Origin: an uncultured Bacillota bacterium
GTDB lineage: Bacteria; Bacillota; Clostridia; Oscillospirales; Oscillospiraceae
Length of the DNA: 64,000 nucleotides
Direction of reading: 5' to 3'
Assembly: GCA_947383275.1 (NCBI GenBank)
Contig: CANDCW010000001.1
Span: 27,231 to 91,230 of the forward strand
Every line of letters starts with the position of its first letter. The stretch's first letter is position 1. Positions 1 to 8,560 of this stretch are shown here, one piece after another. The notes under the pieces are model-generated. The model did not search any database and had not been told where the DNA came from. It saw nothing but the letters and a program-made list of their open reading frames with translations. Made by a program: the position numbers and the translations under genes.

Positions 1-1431
1 CTTGAACTGCCGGTAGCGGGCCTCATAGCGGGCGGAGAGCGCGGGGTCGGGGACGACCGTCTCGGCAGTGCGAGCCAGCTTGGCGCAGGCATCGGCCACG
101 GTGGGATACAACCCGCAGGCCACCATGGCTAGCATGGCGCCCCCCATGCCGGGACCCTGCTCAGACTCGGGAACGTCCAGACAGATGTTCAGCACGTTGG
201 CCATAATGGTTTTCCACAGGGGGCTCTTGGCCCCGCCGCCGCAGATTTTGCTGCGGTCAATCCGGATACCCAGGGATTTGGCCACCTCGAAGCTGTCCCG
301 AATGGCGAAAGCCACCCCCTCCAGCACCGCCTGGGTCAGGTCGGACCGGCTGGTATCCATGGTCATGCCCACAAAGGCGCCCCGGGCGTTGGTGTCGTTA
401 ATGGGGGAGCGCTCCCCCATCAGATAGGGCAGGAAGTAGACGCGGTTGTTCCCCAGCTTGCCGGGGGTAATGCCCGCCTGTTCCCCGGCGTAGTCGCAGG
501 TCTGGAAGATGTCCTCCATCAGCCACTTGTTGCAGCTGGCGGCGGAGAGCATACATCCCATCAGGTGGTAGTGCCCGTCTGCATGGGCAAAGGCGTGGAG
601 GGCGTTGTGGGGGTCTACGCCAAACTTCTCGCTGGAGATGAACACGGTGCCCGAGGTGCCCAGGGAGATGTTGCAGGCACCCTCCCCCACGGTGCCGGTG
701 CCCACGGCGGCGGCGGCGTTGTCACCCGCCCCGGCACAGACCGCCACATTTTCGGGCAGGCCCAACCGCCCGGCGATTTCAGGCAGCAGCGTGCCCACCT
801 TCTCATAGCTCTCAAAGAGCCTGGGCATTTGGGCCTCGGTGACCCCGCACAGCTCCAGCATTTCCGCAGACCAGCGCTTGTGTTCCACGTCCAGGAGCAG
901 CATTCCGCTGGCGTCGGAGTAGTCGGTGCAGTGGACGCCGGTGAGGATGTAGTTGATGTAGTCCTTGGGGAGCATGATTTTGGCAATTCTGGCAAAGAGG
1001 TCCGGCTCATTCTCTCGCATCCAAAGGAGCTTGGGGGCGGTGAAGCCGGCGAAGGCAATATTGGCCGTCAATTTGGACAGCTTCTCCCTGCCCACCACGC
1101 CGTTGAGGTAATCCACCTGTTTGGCGGTGCGCCCGTCGTTCCACAGGATGGCGGGACGGATGACATGGTTCTCCCGGTCCAGCACCACCAGGCCGTGCAT
1201 CTGGCCTCCGGCCCCGATGCCGGCTACCTGGGAGGGGTCGAAGCCCTGCAAAAGCTGGGGAATGCCCTCCAGCACTGCATTTTTCCAGTCCTCGGGGTTC
1301 TGCTGGCTCCAGCCGGGGCGGGGAAACTCCAGGGGGTAGTCTTTAGAGACAATGTTTTTAATCTCACCCTCCCCGTCCATCAGCAGCAGCTTGACGGCGG
1401 AGGTGCCCAGGTCGATTCCAATATACAGCAT
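1..1431 (-). CDS. xylB: Xylulokinase (FGGY family), C-terminus cut by window edge
   Basis: Phosphorylates D-xylulose to D-xylulose 5-phosphate with ATP, the entry into the pentose phosphate pathway. The protein opens MLYIGIDLGTSAVKLLLMDG, the FGGY N-terminal phosphate-binding motif. GQMHGLV around residue 75 and the WNDGR motif that follows are typical of xylulokinases rather than glycerol kinases. The second ATPase lobe shows GTSGTVF and GGGAKSPLWK. About 477 residues are visible against roughly 485-500 for the family, so only a short tail is missing at base 1. The ATG at 1431 lies 10 bases downstream of the permease stop, so it is the last visible gene of the transporter operon. Whether xylose isomerase follows cannot be seen. 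Confident. Confidence 0.93.
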   Translation of the reverse strand, partial: MLYIGIDLGTSAVKLLLMDGEGEIKNIVSKDYPLEFPRPGWSQQNPEDWKNAVLEGIPQLLQGFDPSQVAGIGAGGQMHGLVVLDRENHVIRPAILWNDGRTAKQVDYLNGVVGREKLSKLTANIAFAGFTAPKLLWMRENEPDLFARIAKIMLPKDYINYILTGVHCTDYSDASGMLLLDVEHKRWSAEMLELCGVTEAQMPRLFESYEKVGTLLPEIAGRLGLPENVAVCAGAGDNAAAAVGTGTVGEGACNISLGTSGTVFISSEKFGVDPHNALHAFAHADGHYHLMGCMLSAASCNKWLMEDIFQTCDYAGEQAGITPGKLGNNRVYFLPYLMGERSPINDTNARGAFVGMTMDTSRSDLTQAVLEGVAFAIRDSFEVAKSLGIRIDRSKICGGGAKSPLWKTIMANVLNICLDVPESEQGPGMGGAMLAMVACGLYPTVADACAKLARTAETVVPDPALSARYEARYRQFK

Positions 1432-1441
1432 GGCAGTCTCC

Positions 1442-2620
1442 TTACTTGGAACCGGACTTCCGGCTGGTAACCACATCGAAGATCACGGCGATGAGGAGCA
1501 CGCCGCCCTTAATGACATACTGCCAGGAGTCGCCCAGGCCCATGATGGACATGCCCATGTTGATGACGCCCAGCAGCAGCGCGCCGATGACCACGCCGCC
1601 CACGGTGCCGCTGCCGCCGTAAGCGGAGGCGCCGCCGATGAAGCAGGAGCCGATGGCGTCCATTTCGAAGGAGGTGCCGGTGGAGCCGTTGACGGAGCCC
1701 ACGCGGGCGGTGCACAGCAGACCGCACAGGCCGGCCAGCAGGCCCATATTGGCGTAGGCGGTGAAGTAGATCTTGTCGGTGTTGATGCCGGAGAGCTTGG
1801 TGGCCTTCTCGTTGCCGCCCACGGCGTAGAAGTAGCGCCCAAAGGCGGTTTTGGAGGTGATGAAGTTATAGATCAAGCAGATGGCAACCACCCAGACCAG
1901 CATGACGGAGATGCCGCGGTACTGGCTGAGCATCCAGCAGTACCAGAGGATCAGGGCGGCGATCAGGCCGGATTTTGCGAAGTCGGAGAAGGCGCTGTTC
2001 TGATGGTAGCCCTTCTTGGCCCGGTCCTTGCGGCTCTTGGCGGTGTTGGCGAGAATCAGCACCGCGGCCGCCGCGCCGACGAGGATGGGGGAGAGCTTGA
2101 TGGGGCCGTCGTCCAGGCCGGGAATCTTGATGTAGGCGGTAAAGATGTTCAGGAAAGTGGGGTCCTGGACGGCTACCGTCTTGCTGTTCAGCACAAAACG
2201 GCCGATTCCGCGGAAGATGAACATGCCGCCCAGGGTGGTGATGAAGGGGGGGATGCGGACGTAGCCGATCCAGTAGCCCTGCCACACGCCCACCAGCAGC
2301 CCCAGCACCAGGCATAGCAGAATGACGGGGATGGCGGGCATGCCCATGTTGGTTACCATCACGGCGGCCACGCCGCCCACCAGGCAGACCACGGAGCCCA
2401 CGGACAGGTCGATGTTGCCGCCGGTCAGGATGCACAGCAGCATGCCGCAGGCCATAACCAGCACGTAGCCGTTTTGCAGCAGCAGATTGGTCATGTTCTG
2501 GGCAGACAGCAGCACACCCTTGGTCAACACGGAAAATAGAGCAAATACAATCACCAGGGCAATCACCATAGCGTATTTGGTCAAAAATTTTACCAGGTCA
2601 AATTCTTTCTTCTCAGTCAT
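1442..2620 (-). CDS. xylH: CUT2 sugar ABC transporter permease, XylH/GguB-like
   Basis: Membrane subunit of a ribose/xylose-class importer. The 392 residues match the usual length of XylH and GguB/MmsB. About ten hydrophobic segments are visible, with the CUT2 signature LTGGNIDLSVGSVVCLVGG near residues 63-81 and a C-terminal GGASAYGGSGTVGGVVIGA loop. A polar stretch around residues 195-210 (AKSRKDRAKKGYHQ) interrupts the hydrophobic run, as in XylH. The ATG at 2620 has a good GGGAGG site. It lies 16 bases after the ATPase gene and before xylulokinase, which points to xylose. A broader sugar range, as for ChvE-GguAB systems, is possible. Confidence 0.9.
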   Translation of the reverse strand: MTEKKEFDLVKFLTKYAMVIALVIVFALFSVLTKGVLLSAQNMTNLLLQNGYVLVMACGMLLCILTGGNIDLSVGSVVCLVGGVAAVMVTNMGMPAIPVILLCLVLGLLVGVWQGYWIGYVRIPPFITTLGGMFIFRGIGRFVLNSKTVAVQDPTFLNIFTAYIKIPGLDDGPIKLSPILVGAAAAVLILANTAKSRKDRAKKGYHQNSAFSDFAKSGLIAALILWYCWMLSQYRGISVMLVWVVAICLIYNFITSKTAFGRYFYAVGGNEKATKLSGINTDKIYFTAYANMGLLAGLCGLLCTARVGSVNGSTGTSFEMDAIGSCFIGGASAYGGSGTVGGVVIGALLLGVINMGMSIMGLGDSWQYVIKGGVLLIAVIFDVVTSRKSGSK

Positions 2621-2636
2621 ATTGTTACCCTCCCTA

Positions 2637-4178
2637 TTACGCCTTGTTGGTGTCGCGGATAATATAGCCCATAATGCTCTCCTGGGTGGCCTCCCGGGCG
2701 TCCAGCTCGGCCAGCAGGCGGCCCTCGTTCATCACGTAGATGCGGTCGCACATGCCCAGCAGCTCGGGCATTTCGGAGGAGATCATCATCACCGACTTAC
2801 CCTGGGCCACCATCTGGTTGATGAGGCAGTAGATTTCGTATTTCGCGCCCACGTCGATGCCCCGGGTAGGCTCATCCATGATGAGAATGTCCGGCTCGGT
2901 GAACATCCACTTGCCCAGCAGGGCCTTTTGCTGGTTGCCGCCGGACAGGTTGCCCACGTTCTGCTCGATGGTGGGCGTTTTGGTGCCCATTTCCTTGGTC
3001 ATCTGCTCAGACACCTCAACCTCCCGGTCCTTGTCGATGACGCTGCCCCTGCACACCTTGTCCAGCCGGGCCAGGGTGGTGTTAAAGCGGATGGATTCGT
3101 CCAGAATCAGGCCGTTGGTCTTCCGGTCCTCAGTGACGTAGGCCAGCTTGTGCCGGATGGCGTCCTGGGGGGATTTGAGCTCCACCTTCTTGCCGCCGAT
3201 GTACAGCTCGCCGGTGATGCCGGTGCCATAGCTGCGGCCAAAAATGGACATGGCCAGCTCGGTGCGCCCCGCGCCCTGAAGCCCGGAAAAGCCTACCACC
3301 TCGCCCTTGCAGATATGGAAGGAGACGTTGTCGTCCACCACCCGCTCGGAGTATAGGGGGTGGCGGACCGTCCAGTTCTTTACCTCCAGGTTGACCTCAC
3401 GCTGGACGTTGTGCTCCCGGGCGGGGTAGCGGTCGTCCATGGAGCGGCCCACCATACCCTTAATGATCCGGTCCTCGCTGAACTCGTCCACGCCCTTGAC
3501 CAGGGTCTCGATGGTGGAGCCGTCCCGGATGATGGTGGCCTTGTCGGCGCAGTAGATGATCTCGTTGAGCTTGTGGGTGATGATAATGGAGGTAAGGCCC
3601 TCCTTCTTGAATTCGATGAGCAGGTCCAGCAGCATTTTGGCGTCCTCGTCGTTGAGGGAGGAGGTGGGTTCGTCTAAAATGAGCAGCTTTACCTTTTTGG
3701 AGAAGGCTTTGGCAATCTCCACCAGCTGCTGTTTGCCGGTGCCGATGTCCTTGACTAGGGTCTGGGCCGATTCGTTCAGCCCCACCTGGCGCATGTGGCG
3801 TTCGGCCTCGCTGTAGGTTTTGTCCCAGTCGATATACCCCATAGAGTTCTTAAGCTCGTTGCCCAGGAACATGTTCTCCCCGATGGACAGCAGGGGGATG
3901 AGGGCCAGCTCCTGGTGAATGATGACGATGCCCAGGGCCTCGCTGTCCTTCTGGCTTTTGAATTGGCACAGCTTGCCCTCGTAGAAGATTTCGCCGGTGT
4001 AGCTGCCGGCGGGGTAAGTACCTGACAGCACGTTCATCAGGGTGGATTTTCCGGCCCCGTTCTCGCCGATCAGGGCGTGGATCTCCCCGGCCTCGACCTT
4101 TAGATTGACATTATCCAGGGCCTTGACGCCGGGAAATTCCTTTGTGATGGATTTCATTTCCAAGATTGTGTTTGCCAA
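2637..4178 (-). CDS. xylG: CUT2 sugar ABC transporter ATP-binding protein, XylG/GguA-like
   Basis: Energises import with two fused ABC domains. The first has Walker [10 protein letters not shown] and the Walker B region [13 protein letters not shown]; the second has [31 protein letters not shown] and [16 protein letters not shown]. The degenerate second Walker A is normal for CUT2 ATPases. I chose a TTG start at 4178 (reading [17 protein letters not shown]) because AAAGGAGG sits eight bases upstream. That gives 513 residues, the usual XylG length. A longer frame reaches 4250 but would translate through a GC-rich hairpin and has no ribosome site. It lies between the binding-protein and permease genes. 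Confidence 0.9.
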   Translation of the reverse strand: MANTILEMKSITKEFPGVKALDNVNLKVEAGEIHALIGENGAGKSTLMNVLSGTYPAGSYTGEIFYEGKLCQFKSQKDSEALGIVIIHQELALIPLLSIGENMFLGNELKNSMGYIDWDKTYSEAERHMRQVGLNESAQTLVKDIGTGKQQLVEIAKAFSKKVKLLILDEPTSSLNDEDAKMLLDLLIEFKKEGLTSIIITHKLNEIIYCADKATIIRDGSTIETLVKGVDEFSEDRIIKGMVGRSMDDRYPAREHNVQREVNLEVKNWTVRHPLYSERVVDDNVSFHICKGEVVGFSGLQGAGRTELAMSIFGRSYGTGITGELYIGGKKVELKSPQDAIRHKLAYVTEDRKTNGLILDESIRFNTTLARLDKVCRGSVIDKDREVEVSEQMTKEMGTKTPTIEQNVGNLSGGNQQKALLGKWMFTEPDILIMDEPTRGIDVGAKYEIYCLINQMVAQGKSVMMISSEMPELLGMCDRIYVMNEGRLLAELDAREATQESIMGYIIRDTNKA

Positions 4179-4214
4179 GCGGTGTTCCTCCTTTCGGTGC
4201 TCTCCCAAAATTGA

Positions 4215-4242
4215 GGAGGGCGGGGCGAATGCCCCGCCCTCC
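4215..4242 (-). terminator. GC-rich intercistronic hairpin between binding-protein and ATPase genes
   Basis: A perfect 12-bp stem (GGAGGGCGGGGC on the plus strand) closes a 4-base loop, between the binding-protein stop at 4267 and the ATPase ribosome site. There is no clear T-run after it, so it is more likely a partial terminator or 3'-end protector that keeps binding-protein mRNA more abundant than the membrane subunits, as known for other ABC importers. The role is inference. The arabinose operon has the same arrangement at 31686-31721. Confidence 0.75.
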
Positions 4243-4266
4243 GGTTTCACGTTATGAGGGGTCCAA

Positions 4267-5460
4267 TTAGCCGTTGGTGGCTTTCAGGTAGCCGTCGTCG
4301 CCCACGGTGTAGTAGCCGGGCGTGACCAGCTTCTCTTCCATGTTGTCAGCGGTGACCACGTCGGGCACCAGCAGGAAGGAGGGGCACTTGTGGCCGGGGG
4401 TGGTCTCGTAGGAGTCGGTGTCGTAGGCGCAGTCAAAGCTCCAGCCGGCGGCGGAGATCAGGGAGGCATCAATGGTGCTGCCGTTCAGAATGGCCTTGGC
4501 CAGGTCCAGGGTGACAACGGCCTCGTTGGCCACAGCCTTATACACGGTCATAGACTGAGCGCCGTCCTTGATGTTGCGCAGGTTGGCCTCGTCGCCATCC
4601 TGGCCGGTGATGACCACGGCGTTGGAGCCGGCGTAGTCAGCCTGAATGGCCTGGGTCACACCCAGAGAGGTGGAGTCGTTGGAGCACAGCCAGGCGTCCA
4701 GCTGGGAGCCGTCGGAGTAGTAGGAAGCCAGAACGGTCTGAGCGCGGTCCAGAGCCACATCGGTCTGCCACTGGTCGGTAGCGACCTGGTCAAAGGCGGT
4801 CTGGCCGGACTTCACAATCACCTTGCCGCTGTCGATGTAGGGCTTGATCACATCCATAGCGCCGTTAAAGAAGTAGCCGGCGTTGTTGTCGGCGGGGTCG
4901 CCGGCGGTGAATTCCATGTTGAAGGGGCCGGCAGCGCTGTCCAGCTGGAGGGCGTCGCGGACATACTCGCCCTGCAGCTTGCCCACAGTGTAGTTGTCAA
5001 AGGAGACGTAGTAGCTGCTGTTGTCGTTCATGATCAGCCGGTCATAGGCGATAACGGGGATGCCGGCAGCGCCGGCGTCATTCATCACGGTGTTCAGGCC
5101 GTTGCCGTCGATGGCGGCGACGATCAGCAGATCCACGCCCTGGGACAGCATGTTCTGAATGTCATTTACCTGCTGCTCGTTCTTGTTGTCGGAGTAGGTT
5201 ACGATGGTGTTGTAGCCGGCGGCCTTGAACTGTTCGTCCAGATAGGCGCCGTCGCGGTTCCACCGCTCCAGGGACTTGGTGGGCATTGCAATGCCCACGG
5301 TTTTGGTATCACCGCTGCCGGCGGGCTGGCTGGAGGCGGGCGGGTTGGAGCCGGCGGGCTGGCTGCTGGCCGCAGGGGTGGAGCTGTTCCCGCCGCCACC
5401 GCAGGCGGCAAGGGAGAGGGACATGCAGGCGGCAAGAATCAGTGCAAGTGTCTTTTTCAT
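4267..5460 (-). CDS. xylF: Sugar-binding lipoprotein of the CUT2 importer, XylF/ChvE-like
   Basis: Captures the sugar outside the cell and delivers it to the permease. A lipoprotein signal ([20 protein letters not shown]) is followed by a Gly/Ser/Pro-rich linker to about residue 50, typical of Gram-positive lipoproteins. The mature part opens [20 protein letters not shown], characteristic of XylF/ChvE, and continues with [11 protein letters not shown] and [10 protein letters not shown] of the periplasmic-binding-protein-1 fold. Length is 397 residues. It is the first gene of the operon, divergent from the ROK repressor, with AGGAGG upstream of the ATG. Xylose is the best substrate guess because of XylB and XylR-like neighbours; ChvE relatives also bind other aldoses. 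Confidence 0.9.
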   Translation of the reverse strand: MKKTLALILAACMSLSLAACGGGGNSSTPAASSQPAGSNPPASSQPAGSGDTKTVGIAMPTKSLERWNRDGAYLDEQFKAAGYNTIVTYSDNKNEQQVNDIQNMLSQGVDLLIVAAIDGNGLNTVMNDAGAAGIPVIAYDRLIMNDNSSYYVSFDNYTVGKLQGEYVRDALQLDSAAGPFNMEFTAGDPADNNAGYFFNGAMDVIKPYIDSGKVIVKSGQTAFDQVATDQWQTDVALDRAQTVLASYYSDGSQLDAWLCSNDSTSLGVTQAIQADYAGSNAVVITGQDGDEANLRNIKDGAQSMTVYKAVANEAVVTLDLAKAILNGSTIDASLISAAGWSFDCAYDTDSYETTPGHKCPSFLLVPDVVTADNMEEKLVTPGYYTVGDDGYLKATNG

Positions 5461-5492
5461 GTTCGTTTCCTCCTAATCATTTCTGAGTCGTT

Positions 5493-5516
5493 TATCTCCC
5501 CGCTGCGGGGGAGATA
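5493..5516 (-). repeat. Hairpin in the 5' leader of the xylose-type operon
   Basis: TATCTCCCC and GGGGAGATA form a 9-bp stem around a 6-base loop, about 30 bases upstream of the binding-protein ATG. Its last four bases overlap the next palindrome (5513-5540), so the two RNA stems cannot both form fully. A similar TCCCC/GGGGA hairpin precedes araD at 38448-38473. Confidence 0.65.
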
Positions 5517-5540
5517 ACAGAAGCGGCCGCTTCTGTTATC
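5513..5540. repeat. Perfect 28-bp palindrome in the leader of the xylose-type operon
   Basis: Half-site GATAACAGAAGCGG is followed directly by its exact reverse complement, with no spacer. It begins four bases downstream of the -10 box (5544-5549) in transcript orientation, so it covers the start of the mRNA. It could be an operator, or an RNA hairpin that stabilises or regulates the transcript. The sequence is certain; the function is not. Confidence 0.7.
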
Positions 5541-5543
5541 CCA

Positions 5544-5572
5544 ATTCTATAAAGCTGCTTTATAAATGTCAA
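5544..5572 (-). promoter_or_regulatory. Promoter of the xylose-type operon with a palindromic operator in the spacer
   Basis: On the minus strand TTGACA (5567-5572) and TAGAAT (5544-5549) are separated by exactly 17 bases, a near-consensus vegetative promoter. The spacer and -10 edge carry TATAAAGC-T-GCTTTATA (5548-5564), a perfect 8-bp inverted repeat with a one-base centre. A dyad in this position is where a repressor would block RNA polymerase. The divergent ROK regulator is the obvious candidate; its binding here is inferred. Confidence 0.85.
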
Positions 5573-5729
5573 TCCCTTTTTGCAAAATATCCATAATTTT
5601 GTTGGTAGTGCACGGAAATATATCGGCGTAATTGGATATTTCGACGGAGGACTTTGCCGGATCGATAAAACGGCTTTTTTTAATTGACCAAAAATCCACA
5701 GAAAATCCCCAACAAATTGCAGATTTGAA

Positions 5730-5757
5730 TTGACTGTTTTTAACTTCATGTTACAAT
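5730..5757 (+). promoter_or_regulatory. Promoter of the ROK regulator gene
   Basis: TTGACT (5730-5735) and TACAAT (5752-5757) are separated by 16 bases, 37 bases upstream of the ATG at 5794. Further upstream, AAATATCCA-type and TGGATATTT-type arms form a second, looser inverted repeat around 5585-5640. The rest of the 330-base divergent region is AT-rich with no other gene. Confidence 0.7.
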
Positions 5758-5793
5758 AAAGGCAATAACCTGACCAAAGGAGGGCGGAAAGGA

Positions 5794-6933
5794 ATGGATT
5801 TTGACGCCAATCTGACAGACCGCCGCCGGCAGACCCGCAGCAACATCTACCACTATATTTACGACGCCAAGGGCTTCTGCTCCCGGCAGGGCCTGGCCCG
5901 GGAACTAGGCCTCAGCCTGCCGACTGTCTATCAGAACCTGTCCGAGCTGATGTCCGCCGGGCTGGTGCGGGACTCGGGCCAGCTGCAGTCCACCGGCGGG
6001 CGGAAGGCCAGCGGGCTGTCCGTTGTGCCGGAGGCCCGGGTGGCGGTGGGCATCTCTGTGACGGAGCACCGCCTGCGCCTGGCAGCGGCGGACCTGCTGC
6101 TCAACGAGCTGGCGTATCAGGAGGTGGATATTGCCCCCATTGTCCGGTTTGCCGATATGGGGGGGCTGCTGTCCCGTGTGCTGGAGGAGTTCCTGGACCG
6201 GTTTTCCATTGATCGGGGCCGCCTGCTGGGGGTAGGCATCGCCCTGCCCGCCGTCATGTCTCCGGATAGCCGGTACATTACCGCAGCCCCCACCCTGCGG
6301 CTGAAGGACACCTCCCTGGAGGGGCTGGCCAGCTCCATCCCCTATCCCACCTATGTGGAGAACGACGCCACCAGCGGCGGCCACGCCGAGCTGTTTGTGC
6401 GGGGAAGCATCCGGAATATGGCCTACCTCTCTCTGGAAAACGGCGTGGGCGGGGCCATCCTGTTTGATGGGGCCCCCTACCTGGGGGACAGCCGCCGGAG
6501 CGGCGAATTTGGCCATATGTGCGTGGAGCCGGGCGGGCTGCGGTGTACCTGCGGGGCGCAGGGCTGCCTGGAGGCATACTGTTCTCCGCGCCGTATCCGC
6601 AGTACCTTTCACGTCTCCCTGGAGGAGTTCTTCTCCGGCCTGGAGCGGCATGATGCCCGCTATGGAGAGTATGAGGCCCTATGGGACAACATGCTGCGCC
6701 ACTTGGCCATCGGGGTGAACAACATCCATATGGCGCTGGACTGCGACGTGGTGCTGGGGGGCTTTTTGAGCGAATTCCTTGGCCCTTACCTGCCTCGGCT
6801 GAAGGAGTACGCGGCGGGCGTAAACCCCTTTGAGGACGACGCCGAGTACCTGCACCTGAGCACCCTGCGGCGGCATACCGTGCCGCTGGGGGTGGCACTT
6901 CATTTTGTAGTGGACTTTTTGGACCGGATTTGA
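5794..6933 (+). CDS. xylR: ROK-family transcriptional repressor, XylR-like
   Basis: Predicted sugar-responsive repressor of the divergent transporter operon. The N-terminal 75 residues hold a winged-helix domain (SRQGLARELGLSLPTVYQNL) and wing (STGGRKASGL). The ROK sugar-kinase-like domain follows, with ENDATSGGHAE near residue 188, GEFGHMCVEPGG near 237, and the zinc motif CTCGAQGCLE near 251-260. The catalytic DxGxT-type motif of true glucokinases is absent, as expected for a regulator. Length (379) is normal for XylR-type ROK proteins. AAAGGAGG lies ten bases before the ATG. The xylose assignment rests on the neighbours; the family assignment is secure. Confidence 0.88.
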   Translation: MDFDANLTDRRRQTRSNIYHYIYDAKGFCSRQGLARELGLSLPTVYQNLSELMSAGLVRDSGQLQSTGGRKASGLSVVPEARVAVGISVTEHRLRLAAADLLLNELAYQEVDIAPIVRFADMGGLLSRVLEEFLDRFSIDRGRLLGVGIALPAVMSPDSRYITAAPTLRLKDTSLEGLASSIPYPTYVENDATSGGHAELFVRGSIRNMAYLSLENGVGGAILFDGAPYLGDSRRSGEFGHMCVEPGGLRCTCGAQGCLEAYCSPRRIRSTFHVSLEEFFSGLERHDARYGEYEALWDNMLRHLAIGVNNIHMALDCDVVLGGFLSEFLGPYLPRLKEYAAGVNPFEDDAEYLHLSTLRRHTVPLGVALHFVVDFLDRI

Positions 6934-6943
6934 CCATATCCGC

Positions 6944-8557
6944 CTAAAAAATCAACCCGTATTTGCGGATACGGTATTGCAGGCTCTGGCGGAGGATGCC
7001 CAACGCCTGGGCGGTCCGGGATATGTTGTAGCCATAGTGCTCCAGCGCCTGGGCGATGACCTGGCGCTCGTAGCCGTCCATCAGCCCCTGCAGGTTTTCA
7101 CGGGAAAAGTCGATGTTCTCCAGGGCCGCGGCGGGCCGGGCCCGATGCTTTAGCAGGTAGGGAGGCAGATGGCGGACCTCCATGGCGCCGGAGTCGGTGA
7201 CATTTTGGGCGTAGTCCAGCACATGGAACAGCTCCCGCACATTGCCCGGCCAGTGGTAGGCCCGCAGCAGGGCGTATACCTCGGGTTCGACCTCGGTGAC
7301 GCCGTGGACGAACTGGTATGCGGTGGACTCCAGGCGGTAGCGGATCAGCTCCTCCAGATCTTCCAGGTGCTCCCGGAGGGGGGGCAGCTCGATCATCACC
7401 GTGGACAGCCGGTAGAACAGGTCCCGGCGGAAGGTGTTCTCCGCAATGGCCTTGAACGGGTCCTCGTTGCAGGAGGAGATGATCCGCACGTCCAGCTTCA
7501 GATCCTTGCGCCCGCCCACCCGGCGGAAGGTGTTCTCCTGGATGACGCGAAGAATTTTGGACTGCATGGCCAGGCTCATGGAGTTCAGCTCGTCCAGGAA
7601 CAAAGTGCCGCCGCAGGCCTCCTCCAGATAGCCGGCTTTGTCCTCGCTGCCGGTAAAGCTGCCCCGCTGGGTGCCGAAGAGGAGGCTTTCGATGAGGGTC
7701 TCCGGGACGGCGGCGCAGTTGATGGCCAGGAATTTTCCCCCCCGGCGGCGGCCGGAGCGGTGGATGCTCTGGGCGAAGATTTCCTTGCCCGTCCCCGTCT
7801 CCCCCACAAGGAGGATGGGGCTGTCCTGGGGCGCTACCCGCTTGGCCAGGGCCACCGCCTCCCGCAGCTTGGGGCTGCTGCCAATGACATTATCAAAGGT
7901 ATAGCCGGAAAAGCTGATTTTCGGGGGCTTCTGGGGGAAAGCCGCAAGGGCCCGCTTGGTGGCCTCCAGTTTTTTAATATTTTTTTCCACGATTTCTTCC
8001 GTCTGCTCGAATACCACTGCCCCCAGTAGCTCCCCGTTCCGGAAGATGGGATAGGAGGTGTTGGCCGAGGCGATGGGCGCCGTGGTAAAATCGTTGATGC
8101 GGAAGCGGTCCACCCGGTCGATGACCGGGGCCTGGGTCTGAAGGGCGGTCATGGTGGTGCTGACGCTCTCCTCCAGGTTGTATAGGTCCAGCAGATGCCG
8201 CCCCTCCAGGGAGACGCCGCTGGGGATGTGGGAGATGCCCCGGCTGGCCCGGTTGAAAAAGATGGCACAGGCGTTTTTATCGTAAATCTGAACCCCTTCG
8301 GCGACCTGGTCCAGGGCGCGGGCCAGGAGATAGGGGCGCTGATCCTCCCGCTTGAGCAGCAGATGACGCATTCCCTCCGGGGCGGGGAGGAGCAGAAAAA
8401 AGAATGTGTCCTTCTCCCAGACGAACCGGCCGCTGTCTGCGTTCTCGGGCAGGGGAAAGGCGGAGCCGGCCGTCCTGCCCGAGGCGGTCCAGTCTTGAAA
8501 AATATCGCGGTAGAGGTCCTCTGCTTCCTTGCTGCCCCAGGTCACCGAGCGAAAGCG
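6944..8557 (-). pseudogene. Sigma-54-dependent activator (PAS-AAA+-Fis), 5' end missing at junction
   Basis: Enhancer-binding activator of the RocR/NtrC class. About 538 codons remain. A PAS-like sensor region occupies roughly residues 70-200. The AAA+ domain has Walker A GETGTGKE near 252, the sigma-54-contact loop as GSFTGS (canonical GAFTGA) near 300, Walker B GTLFLDEL near 318, and WPGNVRELFHVLDYAQ. A Fis-type helix-turn-helix ends the protein (YNISRTAQALGILRQSLQYR). The frame has no convincing start: upstream of about 8557 it continues as the antisense of the BCCT gene. A GTG at 8545 is in frame but has no ribosome site. The N-terminus and promoter therefore seem deleted, or lost in assembly. 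It presumably controlled the facing BCCT-lyase genes. Confidence 0.8.
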
Positions 8558-8560
8558 GCC

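Noticed and set aside
615..1058. Long overlapping frames on the opposite strand or other frames of real genes
   Set aside because: Typical of GC-rich DNA: the translations are Pro/Arg/Ser- or Gly/His-rich, lack ribosome sites and mirror a well-supported gene. The same applies to many others across the window.
4179..4250. Longer N-terminus for the xylose-type ATPase
   Set aside because: It would translate a perfect hairpin and lacks a ribosome site; the TTG at 4178 has AAAGGAGG.
8195..8560. Upstream extension of the BCCT frame
   Set aside because: This stretch is antisense to the regulator, has no transporter-like sequence and no ribosome site.
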